Positions 1 to 5,922 of a DNA stretch of 7,548 bases are shown here, in pieces. Within the stretch, counting starts at the first letter, position 1. Each line of letters starts with the position of its first letter. Both the position numbers and the translations under genes were made by a program. The notes beneath the pieces were generated by a model. The model searched no databases. It saw only the letters and a list, made by a program, of their open reading frames with translations, and was not told the DNA's origin. Source of the DNA: an uncultured Odoribacter sp. (lineage in GTDB: Bacteria; Bacteroidota; Bacteroidia; Bacteroidales; Marinifilaceae); contig URJC01000120.1 in NCBI GenBank assembly GCA_900548135.1, forward strand, positions 1-7,548, given 5' to 3'.

Positions 1-1
1 C

Positions 2-409
2 CAGTGTATTGAATATGCTCTCACCCGGCCGGGAGTTGCTGCAGTGATGATTGGTTGTAAAAATGCTACAGAGATACAGGCTGCCGTCAATTGGTGCAAT
101 GCTACCCGTGCAGAAAGGGATTATTCCCGGGTCCTGGCAGGTATGGAAAAATTTTCCTGGCAGGGACATTGTATGTATTGCGGGCATTGTGCCCCCTGCT
201 CCGTAGGGATAGATGTCGCCAGCGTCAATAAATATTATAACCTTACGATTGCTCAGGACGAGATTCCGGAAACTGTCCGTGAACATTATAAAGTACTGTT
301 GCATCATGCCTCGGAATGCATTCAGTGCGGCCAGTGTGAACAAAATTGTCCGTTTGGTGTGGCTATCATGGAACAGATGCAGAAAGCTGCGGAGAGATTC
401 GGATACTGA
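2..409 (+). CDS. Aldo/keto reductase with C-terminal Fe-S cysteine clusters (3' part only)
   Basis: This is the last 135 codons of a gene that enters from the left edge. The frame is open from base 2 and ends at TGA 407-409. The start of the fragment (CIEYALTRPGVAAVMIGC) matches the end of an aldo/keto reductase TIM barrel, where short conserved segments bind the NADP phosphate. The rest is the cysteine-rich tail typical of 'predicted oxidoreductases of the aldo/keto reductase family' (COG1453 type). It contains CMYCGHCAPC, then CIQCGQCEQNCP, the latter a classic C-x2-C-x2-C-x3-C-P [4Fe-4S] ferredoxin motif. Such proteins are thought to couple NAD(P)H-dependent carbonyl reduction to electron transfer; the substrate is unknown. 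An in-frame ATG at 44 lies inside the barrel and is not the start. No hairpin terminator follows. Instead, a promoter module at 460-530 points back towards this gene on the opposite strand. Confidence 0.9.
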   Translation, partial: QCIEYALTRPGVAAVMIGCKNATEIQAAVNWCNATRAERDYSRVLAGMEKFSWQGHCMYCGHCAPCSVGIDVASVNKYYNLTIAQDEIPETVREHYKVLLHHASECIQCGQCEQNCPFGVAIMEQMQKAAERFGY

Positions 410-459
410 TTATTATCATTGTTTTTGTAACTATCTGTCAATCATTTATTTATTTGCTG

Positions 460-530
460 CAAAGTTACTTTGAGCCGACAAGGAAGATTCTATATGAATT
501 GCAGATTGGCGTATAATTTTTACAGATTGA
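460..530 (-). promoter_or_regulatory. AraC-type promoter module A, reading antisense towards the aldo/keto reductase
   Basis: Read on the minus strand: distal half-site TCAATCTGTAAAAATTA (530-514), 4 bp, proximal half-site CCAATCTGCAATTCATA (509-493), 25 bp, then the perfect -7 box TAACTTTG (467-460). The half-site sequences and both spacings match modules B, C and D elsewhere in the window. The predicted transcript would start near 455 and run antisense into the 3' end of the aldo/keto reductase. The only minus-strand ORFs just downstream are of about 4 and 17 codons, so no gene is evident. The half-sites also lie 64-80 bp upstream of the Crp/Fnr gene start and could influence it. Confidence 0.6.
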
Positions 531-593
531 AAGCAGGGAATATGAAATCGGTATACAGTGAGAAAATATATCTATTTTCTGTAACTTTACGTC

Positions 594-1130
594 ATGATAG
601 AAATCAGTCATTTTAATGAATATCTTGAATCCTTAGCGGGAACTGACAAGTTATCTATTCCTCCCAAAACGATTTTATTGGAAGAAGGGGAAGTTGCCGA
701 CAAGTTATTCTTCATTCATAAAGGTTGTTTGCGTTTGTTTTTTTATAATGAAGGAAAAGATGTAACCTTTCAATTTTTCTTTGAAGGAGATTATGTGGCT
801 TCGTTCGATAGCTTATATAAGCGTAGGCCAAGTCTTTTTTCGTTAGAGAGTATCGAGCAAACTGAAGTCTCTGGCATAAAAAGAGAGGAGTTTTATAATC
901 TTATGGAACAAACACCTCTGTTGAGAAGAGAATATGAAGAAAAACTAATAGAGCGATTTCATGTTTATCAGCAATTGTTCCTTTCCCGTATAAAGAACAC
1001 ACCACAGCAGCGGTATGAAGAGTTACTGAAAGAATATCCTGGTATTATACAACGAGTTCCACAGCATTACATCGCTTCTTATCTTGGCATTACCCCCGTA
1101 TCCTTGTCTCGAATCAGAAACAGACGATAA
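594..1130 (+). CDS. Crp/Fnr family transcriptional regulator
   Basis: A 178-residue regulator. Residues about 15-110 form a cyclic-nucleotide-binding-like beta-roll (KTILLEEGEVADKLFFIHKG, then the FFFEGDYVASFDSL segment). A helical dimerisation linker follows (about 110-140), and then a short C-terminal helix-turn-helix (about 150-178: IIQRVPQHYIASYLGITPVS, ending in SRIRNRR). This size and the abrupt end after the recognition helix are usual for Bacteroidota members. Only one cysteine (C45) is present, so it is not an Fe-S oxygen sensor like E. coli FNR; the ligand is unknown. ATG 594 is the only reasonable start, since the next in-frame Met is near residue 103. It is followed after about 80 bp by a DUF4405-type membrane gene with a dyad that could be this regulator's site (1147-1159). 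The upstream sequence GTAACTTTAC (581-590) is also a small dyad, so autoregulation is possible. Confidence 0.9.
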   Translation: MIEISHFNEYLESLAGTDKLSIPPKTILLEEGEVADKLFFIHKGCLRLFFYNEGKDVTFQFFFEGDYVASFDSLYKRRPSLFSLESIEQTEVSGIKREEFYNLMEQTPLLRREYEEKLIERFHVYQQLFLSRIKNTPQQRYEELLKEYPGIIQRVPQHYIASYLGITPVSLSRIRNRR

Positions 1131-1146
1131 TCCATTTCTTTACAAT

Positions 1147-1183
1147 TGTTATCGTAACATCATGATAAAATCCATAATCTTTG
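1147..1183 (+). promoter_or_regulatory. Candidate Crp/Fnr operator plus -7 box for the DUF4405 gene
   Basis: The dyad TGTTA-TCG-TAACA (1147-1159) has perfect 5-bp arms and resembles Crp/Fnr-family palindromes. It is followed by AATCTTTG (1176-1183), one mismatch from the Bacteroidota -7 consensus TAnnTTTG. The dyad would be centred roughly 35-40 bp upstream of the predicted start of transcription, the position of a class II activator site. An 8-mer TCATGATA next to it (1160-1167) also occurs at 592-599, at the start of the Crp/Fnr gene. Binding by the adjacent regulator is inferred. Confidence 0.45.
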
Positions 1184-1211
1184 CAATTTCAAAATCAGTA
1201 AATTGAAAAAG

Positions 1212-1643
1212 ATGAAACGGATTTTTATAATAGATTGGAGTTTGTTGCCTTCATTTATTTTGTCTGCATATACTGGAATTGAATTACATGTTGCAGGATA
1301 TGGAAATCATCATGAAATATGGCATAATTGGGCGGTATTTCATGTAATTGTAAGTTTGTTATTCCTTGCACTTATAGTACTCCACATAATAACTCACCGA
1401 AATTGGTATAAAGGAATTGCCAGCAGGGGGATAGGAAAGAAAAGCAAGATTATGTTATGGCTGTCAATCGTGTTTATCCTTGTCGTTATTACGGGATTTA
1501 TGTTGTTGGGTGTGGACGGAACGAATACCACGATGGGATTATGGCATTATAAAACCGGCATCTTGATGGGTGTATTTTCTATCTGTCATATTCTTAAACG
1601 TTTTTTAGTCCTGTATAAAAACTCACTTCATAAGCTTTTGTAA
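1212..1643 (+). CDS. DUF4405-type four-helix membrane protein, likely cytochrome b-like
   Basis: A 143-residue integral membrane protein with four hydrophobic helices at about 5-25, 41-62, 80-102 and 113-133. Its hallmark is two histidine pairs, each with the same 14-residue spacing: H44/H58 in helix 2 and H112/H126 in helix 4. That is the arrangement that holds two b-type haems in four-helix cytochrome b proteins. Further histidines (H26, H33, H34, H38) lie in the first loop. The overall look fits the DUF4405 family, so an inner-membrane electron carrier is likely; the partners are unknown. I chose ATG 1212; an in-frame TTG at 1203 would add only three residues. The predicted leader from a -7 box at 1176-1183 is then about 20 nt. 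It lies just downstream of the Crp/Fnr gene, and a strong terminator follows the stop codon. Confidence 0.8.
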   Translation: MKRIFIIDWSLLPSFILSAYTGIELHVAGYGNHHEIWHNWAVFHVIVSLLFLALIVLHIITHRNWYKGIASRGIGKKSKIMLWLSIVFILVVITGFMLLGVDGTNTTMGLWHYKTGILMGVFSICHILKRFLVLYKNSLHKLL

Positions 1644-1646
1644 ACA

Positions 1647-1678
1647 AATTACCCGGTCAGATTTCTGACCGGGTAATT
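1647..1678. terminator. Bidirectional intrinsic terminator between convergent genes
   Basis: A perfect 14-bp stem (AATTACCCGGTCAG at 1647-1660 pairing with 1665-1678) with a 4-base ATTT loop. It starts three bases after the stop codon of the plus-strand membrane gene. It lies about 100 bp beyond the stop of the minus-strand flavodoxin gene. T-rich sequence follows in both directions (TTGTTGTT on the plus side, TTTGTTTA on the minus side), so it can end both converging transcripts. Confidence 0.85.
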
Positions 1679-1780
1679 ACTTGTTGTTGGGATAAGGATA
1701 GCGCTATGTTTACATTTTCCGGTATGGTTTCGTTTCCGACAGCCCTGCAATAGGCCGTAGTCGGCTTGACGAAAAGATTC

Positions 1781-2470
1781 CTATTCAATAACTCTGATTC
1801 GGCGTAGCCAAGCCTCCGTACCATTAGCATTATCCGGCATATCAATACCCGCATCGTCAGGGCGTCCCGGTGTCGTAATGTCGTCCGCATTGAGATCTTC
1901 AGGAAGTGTTTCCGGGATATGCCTTGAATCGGGTGTTATTTTGTAGATTTTCTGCATGGACTCATTCAGATAGGTGGTGGCTCCATAGGTGAAGAACGGA
2001 ATGATAACCTTGTTCTTCAGATCATATGCTTGGAGGAATGTACAGACTACCATTGCGGGCTGATGCCACCAGCAAGGTGAACCAACGAAAATCGTATCGT
2101 ATTTTGCGATAACTTTTTTGTCGGGCAAGTTTGCCACTCCGGGACGCAGGTCGTTATAAGCTTCACGCTGAATACGGTCACTGTCGTCGTATGGATTTTC
2201 AGCATACGGGGTGGCGGCTTTGATCCGGTGAATGTCTGCACCGGTAAGTTCCACGATTCGTTCGGCAATGGCTTGAGTGTGTCCCTCGGCAGAGAAGTAA
2301 ACCACGAGTATCTTGCTATTGCCGAACGGAGTATCGGAATTTTCTTTGTCACCCAGTTCTTCGGGAGACATTAGGAATTCCGTCTCCGATGCAGGATTAT
2401 CATCGTGAGAGCAGGTTGCCATAGTCGTCAACGAAAGGAGTAAGAGTGGAATAGAAAGTAACTTTTTCAT
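1781..2470 (-). CDS. Exported flavodoxin-like lipoprotein
   Basis: A 229-residue protein with a lipoprotein signal peptide: basic MKK, a leucine-rich core, then TMATC with Cys20 as the probable lipidated residue. SHDDN follows the cysteine, an acidic patch like the Bacteroidota surface-lipoprotein export signal. After a short linker comes a flavodoxin fold from about residue 52. KILVVYFSAEGHT is the first beta strand plus FMN-phosphate loop, and GSPCWWHQPAMVV and FFTYGATTY are the flavin-flanking loops. It probably binds FMN and carries electrons at the envelope, which is unusual because classic flavodoxins are cytoplasmic. ATG 2470 is preferred to the in-frame TTG at 2476 because it gives a standard signal peptide. 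It lies 23 bp after the hydrolase fusion gene, as the second gene of an operon served by promoter module B. The 100 bp after its stop hold no gene. Confidence 0.88.
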   Translation of the reverse strand: MKKLLSIPLLLLSLTTMATCSHDDNPASETEFLMSPEELGDKENSDTPFGNSKILVVYFSAEGHTQAIAERIVELTGADIHRIKAATPYAENPYDDSDRIQREAYNDLRPGVANLPDKKVIAKYDTIFVGSPCWWHQPAMVVCTFLQAYDLKNKVIIPFFTYGATTYLNESMQKIYKITPDSRHIPETLPEDLNADDITTPGRPDDAGIDMPDNANGTEAWLRRIRVIE

Positions 2471-2493
2471 ATTCAATCTGTTTTTGGTAATGT

Positions 2494-4185
2494 TTATTTT
2501 AGATATTGTTTAAAGAAAGTATCCAATTTGGGAAGTGTGATTTTCAAATATTCCGGTTGGTCGTACAAATCCACGTGCGTTGCTTCGGGGACAACAAACA
2601 GCTCTTTCGGTTCAATCGCTTTCTCGTATGCGTCTTCAGAAAAGTATTTCGATACGGCATGTTCTCCCACGATGAAAAGTACCGGGCGCGGTGATATGGT
2701 CTCGATCTGCGCAAACGGGAAAAAATTCATCATCGGTGCAAGACTTGTATAGGAGTAATAACCTGTAGAGTTTGGATGTTGACCACGTTCCGGATTGTCA
2801 TAATAATCGAGGAAGTCGACAGCAAACTTCGGTGTGTTCTCATCCGCCTTTTCGGGCAAGGCACAAATATCTTTGCGTGTTGCTCCGCCGTATTCTGCTG
2901 TGCGTTGACGACCGATTTCATCAAGAATCGCCATACGTTGCTCGTAGGTTTGCGAATCGCCTACACCCTGACGGCGGGCACGCCCCATATCGTACATGCT
3001 AATGGTTGCCAATGCCTTGATGCGATGATCTATCTGTGCTGCACTGACAGAGTAACATCCTCCGCCACAGATACCGATCACGCCTATCTTATCGGCATCG
3101 ACGGCCGGATGGTTGGTGAGGAAATCGACAGCTGCACTGAAATCTTCTACCCGCACTTCGGGCGATTCGATGTAACGGGGATAACCGCCGCTTTCGCCAT
3201 AATAGGACGCATCGAAAGCCAGTGTCATGTAGCCCAGTTCTGCCAGCTTGCGGGCATGAAGTCCCGCAGTTTGTTCCTTGACACCACCGAAGGGATGACC
3301 GACGATGATGGCGGCGTATTTCTTTGAAGAAACATAGTTTGCAGGGAAATAAAGATCACCGGCCACATCGATTAGGAAACGGTTGTGGAACGTCACTTGC
3401 TGTTTTTTCACTCCATCCTTCACTGTCATGACCGGAGTTTCCGGGGTGTTGTTCAAGCCTTTGCTTTGTAATAATTCGTTCAATATTTGTTGGGCCCTAT
3501 TGGTTTCGCCACGTCCGATGTTTTTTTCAGCAATGATCAGTACACTACGTAATTCGTCCGGTGTTATGCCTACATTCAGCGCAATACCCATGTGCCCTTT
3601 CAGCATCGGTTCCACGCCTTTGCCCAAAGAGGCGATTACGGCAACGGTTGCCAGCTCCCGCTCGGCATAGGTCAGTACGTCCCGCTCGAAAAGGTCGGCG
3701 AAAAGGTGTTCTTTAAGGAATACTTCGATTTCTGGAGATAGTACAGCATAACCGACTTTCGGGGCATTAGCCGGAACTCCCGAAATTTTGGAGAGAATAT
3801 CGCGTCCGCGTTCATATTTGCTACGTGTATCGGTTATCGGTGATGCTTCACGTCCCTGGTTATCCTCGATACCTTTTGCTTTACGCTCGTCAAGTACCGC
3901 AATCAGTGTTTGCAATCCGCGCAGGGCACGTGGGAAACCACAATAAGCGTAGGCGTGTACCATTACTTCTTTAAGTTCACTAACAGTCATACCGTCATTC
4001 AGTCCGTTGATAAGAACGGTTTTCAGCTTGTCGATGTCTCCCTTACCCGTAAGAACTGCAACTTCTGTAATGTGTTGTCGTTTACTGTTCATAGTTGGTT
4101 CCGTTTTTGGGGATTGAGAGGCTGCGATTCTACATCCGAACAAAATACCGAGTAGCGTTGTTATAATTTTCAATTTTATTTTCAT
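2494..4185 (-). CDS. Exported fusion: two carboxymuconolactone decarboxylase domains plus alpha/beta hydrolase
   Basis: 563 residues. The N-terminus (about 1-23) is a signal sequence; LFGC at 15-18 could be a lipobox, or cleavage may follow IAA. CMD domain 1 spans about 38-100 (EVAVLTGKGD, then HAYAYCGFPRAL with a single Cys82, not the CxxC of AhpD peroxidases). CMD domain 2 spans about 150-240 (ERELATVAVIASL, HMGIALNVGIT). The hydrolase spans about 262-563: oxyanion region GHPFGG (296-301), nucleophile elbow GICGG with Cys373 as in dienelactone hydrolases, an acid candidate in GEHAVSKYFSEDAY, and His537 in EATHVDLYD. The domains echo protocatechuate-pathway CMD/enol-lactonase fusions but in reversed order, with the CMD doubled and a signal peptide, so a catabolic role must not be assumed. 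The start ATG lies about 20 nt from the predicted transcript start of module B. It is the first gene of the operon with the flavodoxin. Confidence 0.88.
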   Translation of the reverse strand: MKIKLKIITTLLGILFGCRIAASQSPKTEPTMNSKRQHITEVAVLTGKGDIDKLKTVLINGLNDGMTVSELKEVMVHAYAYCGFPRALRGLQTLIAVLDERKAKGIEDNQGREASPITDTRSKYERGRDILSKISGVPANAPKVGYAVLSPEIEVFLKEHLFADLFERDVLTYAERELATVAVIASLGKGVEPMLKGHMGIALNVGITPDELRSVLIIAEKNIGRGETNRAQQILNELLQSKGLNNTPETPVMTVKDGVKKQQVTFHNRFLIDVAGDLYFPANYVSSKKYAAIIVGHPFGGVKEQTAGLHARKLAELGYMTLAFDASYYGESGGYPRYIESPEVRVEDFSAAVDFLTNHPAVDADKIGVIGICGGGCYSVSAAQIDHRIKALATISMYDMGRARRQGVGDSQTYEQRMAILDEIGRQRTAEYGGATRKDICALPEKADENTPKFAVDFLDYYDNPERGQHPNSTGYYSYTSLAPMMNFFPFAQIETISPRPVLFIVGEHAVSKYFSEDAYEKAIEPKELFVVPEATHVDLYDQPEYLKITLPKLDTFFKQYLK

Positions 4186-4210
4186 AATCTCTATTTTTAT
4201 TTATCTGGTA

Positions 4211-4281
4211 CAAAATTAGGCCGGAGTTTCCGTATTGGTCGGTTATGAATTACGGATTGAGGGATAATTTTTACTGTTTTA
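4211..4281 (-). promoter_or_regulatory. AraC-type promoter module B driving the hydrolase/flavodoxin operon
   Basis: Read on the minus strand: distal half-site TAAAACAGTAAAAATTA (4281-4265), 4 bp, proximal half-site TCAATCCGTAATTCATA (4260-4244), 25 bp, and the perfect -7 box TAATTTTG (4218-4211). The ATG at 4185 follows after 25 bp. No good -33 TTTG is visible in the spacer, which suits a promoter that needs an activator. The distal half-site directly abuts the stop codon (4284-4282) of the truncated AraC gene. Spacings are identical to modules A, C and D. Confidence 0.75.
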
Positions 4282-4791
4282 TTAACTGCAAAAGCGTACA
4301 CAGTAGTTGAGTAGCAATTCAATATGCGAAACGATGATTGATGCACTATGTCGGTCGATGGCATGATGTAGTTCTTCTCCAATCTCTCGTAGATTATCGG
4401 CTATGATTTTCTTTTCATGCTCCGACAACGTATCTCGACAGTAGCAATGTTTCGGATAGGTTTTAATACGGTTTTCAAGCGATGTATCGCACAACAGATC
4501 GGGATGAAACAATACTCCTGAATAACGGCTGGTATACCGATGTCGGTTCGAAGGTATTTCGACTGTTTCACCAGGGTAAATTAGTCGTAACCACTCTTTT
4601 CCCAATACTTTATCTTGCTTTGAATCATTGTAATACAACAGCCCGTAAAAATTACACATCATTCGAATATCCTTACTCAAATTTGTTTTAGAAAGATCGA
4701 CCATGCAAATCAATGGATGTAGCGTTTCATACCCCGTTAATTTATTGAACCGATCAATGGTCATAAGCTCAGAATTACTCATTTGTATCAT
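4282..4791 (-). CDS. AraC-family sensor domain without DNA-binding domain (truncated paralogue)
   Basis: The protein is homologous over its whole length to the N-terminal 177 residues of the AraC regulator encoded divergently at 4951-5853. Shared landmarks are TI..(F/Y)N...G.ETLHPL near the start, LFHPDLL in the middle and the IELLLNYC(V/I)RF end. It stops immediately after that last motif, exactly where the linker to the two helix-turn-helix units should begin. In the paralogue this point reads TTCTATGACAGACAGTT; here it reads TTTTGCAGTT, compatible with a 7-bp deletion and frameshift. No HTH remains, because promoter module B starts at the next base. The two sensor domains are only moderately similar, so this is not a recent duplication. 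ATG 4791 is preferred to 4818, because the -7 box of module C lies only 5 bp from 4818. It is either a decayed regulator or a stand-alone sensor that could pair with the intact one. Confidence 0.7.
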   Translation of the reverse strand: MIQMSNSELMTIDRFNKLTGYETLHPLICMVDLSKTNLSKDIRMMCNFYGLLYYNDSKQDKVLGKEWLRLIYPGETVEIPSNRHRYTSRYSGVLFHPDLLCDTSLENRIKTYPKHCYCRDTLSEHEKKIIADNLREIGEELHHAIDRHSASIIVSHIELLLNYCVRFCS

Positions 4792-4822
4792 TACTTTTTC
4801 TTTTATTCGGTTTTCCACAATA

Positions 4823-4893
4823 CAAAATTGCAGATTGTTCAGATACTGTATAGGGTACGAATTACGGTTTCATGTGTAATTATTACAGATTGA
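4823..4893 (-). promoter_or_regulatory. AraC-type promoter module C driving the truncated AraC gene
   Basis: Read on the minus strand: distal half-site TCAATCTGTAATAATTA (4893-4877), 4 bp, proximal half-site TGAAACCGTAATTCGTA (4872-4856), 25 bp, and CAATTTTG (4830-4823), one mismatch from TAnnTTTG. Transcription would begin near 4818-4820. That supports ATG 4791 as the start of the truncated AraC gene, with a leader of about 28 nt. Because the module sits in the divergent AraC intergenic region, it could also serve in autoregulation of the plus-strand gene. Confidence 0.7.
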
Positions 4894-4917
4894 AATAAAT
4901 ACCTCGAAGATATTTTT

Positions 4918-4925
4918 TACATTTG
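4918..4925 (+). promoter_or_regulatory. -7 promoter box of the full-length AraC gene
   Basis: TACATTTG matches the TAnnTTTG consensus exactly and lies 25 bp before ATG 4951, giving a predicted leader of about 20 nt. The upstream half-sites of module C end 24 bp before it (at 4893). A weaker plus-oriented half-site, TTCATGTGTAATTATTA (4869-4885), overlaps them. Confidence 0.6.
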
Positions 4926-4950
4926 CACAGAAACGATGAAATAGATTGTT

Positions 4951-5853
4951 ATGGAGGAGATTATGCAACTGAAAACGATAAAGGAGTACAATGACTATAT
5001 GGGTGTGGAAACGAGGCATCCATTAGTTAGTGTCATTGAAGGAAGTCGTATGCTGCATCCCGTACCCCATGCTCGTAAGCACGTGGGAATGTATGTGGTT
5101 TTTCTGAAAGAGTTACGATGTACGGACGATTTGACCTATGGCCGCCGCTCTTACGACTTTCAAGAGAACACACTGGTGTTCATCGCTCCGGGACAAGTGT
5201 TTGGACATGAAGCAGACGGGACGACTTTTACCGGTTCGGGATGGTGTCTGCTGTTCCATCCTGATCTGTTACGTGGTACGCCGCTCGGGTGCCACATGCA
5301 GGATTATACGTTTTTTTCATATGCTGTCAACGAAGCATTACACCTCTCCAGGCAGGAACAGCAGACTGTCATTGACTGCCTGACAAAGATCGACCAGGAG
5401 ACACATGACAAGACAGACCGCCATAGTAACCTGATTATTGCTTCTGCTATCGAGTTGTTGCTCAACTACTGTATTCGATTCTATGACAGACAGTTCATTA
5501 CCCGCAAAAAGGAGAACAAGGATATACTTGGTTCTTTTGAAACGTTGTTGAACGACTATTTCAGGTCGGATAAACCTTCGGAATTTGGCACATTGACCGT
5601 TGCTTATTGTGCCGACCAACTGCATCTGTCTGCAAATTATTTCGGAGACTTGATTAAAAAAGAGACAGGTTTATCTGCACAAGAATATATATTAGCAAAA
5701 ACAATGGATACGGCAAAGGAATTGCTTGTTGATCCTACTAAATCAGTCAGTGATGTTGCTTACGCTTTGGGCTATCAATATCCGCAGTATTTCAGCAAGG
5801 CTTTCAAACGTGTCGTTGGATGTTCGCCGAATGAATATAGAACATTGAATTAG
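4951..5853 (+). CDS. AraC family transcriptional regulator
   Basis: 300 residues. The N-terminal sensor (about 1-178) has a cupin-like segment (YDFQENTLVFIAPGQVFGHE, 68-87), then LLFHPDLL and a helical end IELLLNYCIRF. The C-terminal AraC/XylS DNA-binding domain (about 195-298) has two helix-turn-helix units. The first is at about 214-238 (LTVAYCADQLHLSANYFGDL). The second is at about 265-290 (SVSDVAYALGYQYPQYFSKA), followed by the family signature ending CSPNEYR. It is the only complete AraC protein here and so the best candidate to bind the four tandem-site promoter modules; this is inferred from position and site spacing. The ligand is unknown. ATG 4951 is used, but ATG 4963 is also plausible because GGAGGAG (4954-4960) would then act as its ribosome binding site. 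The truncated paralogue is divergent to it. Confidence 0.93.
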   Translation: MEEIMQLKTIKEYNDYMGVETRHPLVSVIEGSRMLHPVPHARKHVGMYVVFLKELRCTDDLTYGRRSYDFQENTLVFIAPGQVFGHEADGTTFTGSGWCLLFHPDLLRGTPLGCHMQDYTFFSYAVNEALHLSRQEQQTVIDCLTKIDQETHDKTDRHSNLIIASAIELLLNYCIRFYDRQFITRKKENKDILGSFETLLNDYFRSDKPSEFGTLTVAYCADQLHLSANYFGDLIKKETGLSAQEYILAKTMDTAKELLVDPTKSVSDVAYALGYQYPQYFSKAFKRVVGCSPNEYRTLN

Positions 5854-5880
5854 AGAAAATTTGATTTTATGACTGTTACA

Positions 5881-5922
5881 TTTTGAATATTAAAAACATT
5901 TTTATGTTTTTAATATTCAAAA
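5881..5922. terminator. Perfect 42-base AT-rich palindrome, probable terminator of the AraC gene
   Basis: Two perfect 19-base arms (5881-5899 and 5904-5922) flank a TTTT loop, 27 bp after the AraC stop codon. The stem is almost entirely A/T and the following sequence is not a T-tract, so it is a weak intrinsic terminator on paper. A cruciform or protein-binding role is an alternative. Confidence 0.5.

Noticed and set aside
582..589. TAACTTTA as a -7 box for the Crp/Fnr gene
   Set aside because: It ends only 4 bp before ATG 594, and no later in-frame start is plausible, so the mRNA would be nearly leaderless. The real promoter of this gene was not identified.
1203..1205. TTG start for the DUF4405 gene (and the similar TTG at 2474-2476 for the flavodoxin)
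   Set aside because: In both cases an ATG lies a few codons downstream and gives a normal N-terminus; the TTG extensions add only two or three residues.
1657..1890. Minus-strand 77-codon frame running through the terminator and the flavodoxin 3' end
   Set aside because: It overlaps the end of the flavodoxin gene in another frame and reads through the perfect terminator stem; no family resemblance.
2472..2481. ACAGATTGAA on the minus strand just before the flavodoxin ATG as a fifth AraC site
   Set aside because: A single half-site in the opposite orientation, with no partner 21 bp away and no -7 box at the right distance; it lies inside an operon gap of 23 bp.
2776..3327. Long plus-strand open frame (183 codons) and several shorter plus-strand frames across 2506-4155
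   Set aside because: They lie opposite the well-supported hydrolase fusion gene, show no recognisable domain, and are antisense shadows of its codons.
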